NCBI GenBank assembly: GCA_023807065.1
Contig: JAJJLU010004201.1
Span: 1-16,799 of the forward strand
Direction of reading: 5' to 3'
DNA length: 16,799 bases
DNA from: Isotricha intestinalis
Lineage: Eukaryota > Ciliophora > Litostomatea > Vestibuliferida > Isotrichidae
Below the pieces are notes generated by a model. The model ran no database searches, was not told where the DNA came from, and worked only from the letters and a program-made list of their open reading frames with translations. Shown here piece by piece: positions 15,999-16,799 of this stretch. The position numbers were made by a program, and so were the translations under genes. Each line of letters opens with the position of its first letter. The first letter of the stretch is position 1.

Positions 15999-16799
15999 TT
16001 TTTATATAATTAGTTATGATTTTTTAATATGATGTTTTATTTATATAATTAATCTTATTTCTTTTATATTTAATATAATAATAAATGTATTTTAAGATAT
16101 TACATTTTTTTTTTATTTTCAAAGGATTTAATTTAACTTTATATCTATTCATAGTTTTTTATTTTATTTTAGTTTAAGGTAAATTATCATTCGAATTATC
16201 TCATATTATTAAATAAAAATACAATATTTTTTAAATAAAGAATATATTTCATTTTAAAGAATTAGAATGAAAATTAATAAAAATAATATATATTTTTGTG
16301 TCTTAAAATTGAAATAAAATTAAAAAAGATTTTAAAAATTTATAGGTGATATAATAAGATAAATATTCAATTCTATCTTTTATTATACTTAAATCTTTTA
16401 TATTCTTTATGATTTCTTTATTTAATTTTTGAAAAGCAAATGGAAGTTTTTTATTTAAGTGTAAAAGAAAAAAGAATATAATTGGGAAATATTAAATGAA
16501 ATTAAATAATGTTAAGGAAATTGATGTAAAATTAAATTGAAGATTATCAATTATTTTAATTTAGAATGACTGTTTTTTCAATTCAATTATTAAGTTAATA
16601 AATAAAAAATAAAATAATTGATTAACACAATCACCAAAATATTCAAATTTTTAAATTTTATTTAATTTTTTTTGGGGAATAGCTTTGTTAAAATGTTATT
16701 ATATCATAAATAAATTTAATATTATATCAAAAAAAAATAAAAAAATTTTATTTATAAAGAAATACGGAATTCCAATATAATAACTTAAAAATAAAATTT
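15999..16799. other. Non-coding A+T-rich region upstream of the PP2C gene
   Basis: About 800 bases contain no frame of coding character on either strand and no recognisable RNA gene or repeat. The PP2C promoter should be in the part near 16000. I can point to no promoter motif. Confidence 0.55.

Overview
The window is nuclear DNA of a very A+T-rich single-celled eukaryote. By eye well over four fifths of the bases are A or T, and the proteins are loaded with Asn, Lys, Ile and Phe. It holds a protein-kinase/B-box fusion, a BEACH-WD40 protein, a calpain-like protein with a 29-nt GT-AG intron behind a myristoylation-type N-terminus, and a PP2C phosphatase. No bacterial signals (operons, ribosome binding sites) are present. 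All five genes stop at TAA and glutamine is read from CAA, so nothing demands a ciliate-type stop reassignment. The lineage cannot be fixed from this sequence. DUF285/BspA-type repeats fused to kinases would suit a gut or anaerobic protist, but that is inference.

Layout: (1) 1-2508, plus strand: the 3' part of a fusion gene of kinase C-lobe, B-box zinc finger, about 145 codons of Lys/Glu, and nine 26-residue DUF285-type repeats. Its N-lobe lies left of the window. (2) 2626-3591, minus: a multi-pass membrane protein, convergent with gene 1. (3) 3592-5135: A+T-rich spacer. (4) 5136-10475, minus: a 1779-residue BEACH protein (PH-BEACH, BEACH, WD40). (5) 10476-12108: spacer with traces of decayed or spliced coding sequence at about 11.05-11.33 kb (plus) and 11.43-11.70 kb (minus). 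(6) 12109-14501, plus: a two-exon, probably inactive calpain-like protein. (7) 14647-about 15998, minus: a PP2C-type phosphatase with a frame break inside the metal-binding DGHGG motif and a possible small 5' intron. (8) 15999-16799: spacer.

The genes are individually transcribed and show no operon-like linkage. Kinase, phosphatase, calpain-like scaffold and BEACH protein are all of signalling or membrane-traffic type, but nothing here shows that they act together. The points most worth checking are the TTT-TGA-C frame break in the PP2C gene, the kinase/B-box/DUF285 fusion, the catalytically degraded calpain with a lipid-anchor N-terminus, and the gene relics near 11.0-11.7 kb. I found no convincing new system, CRISPR array, mobile element or RNA gene.
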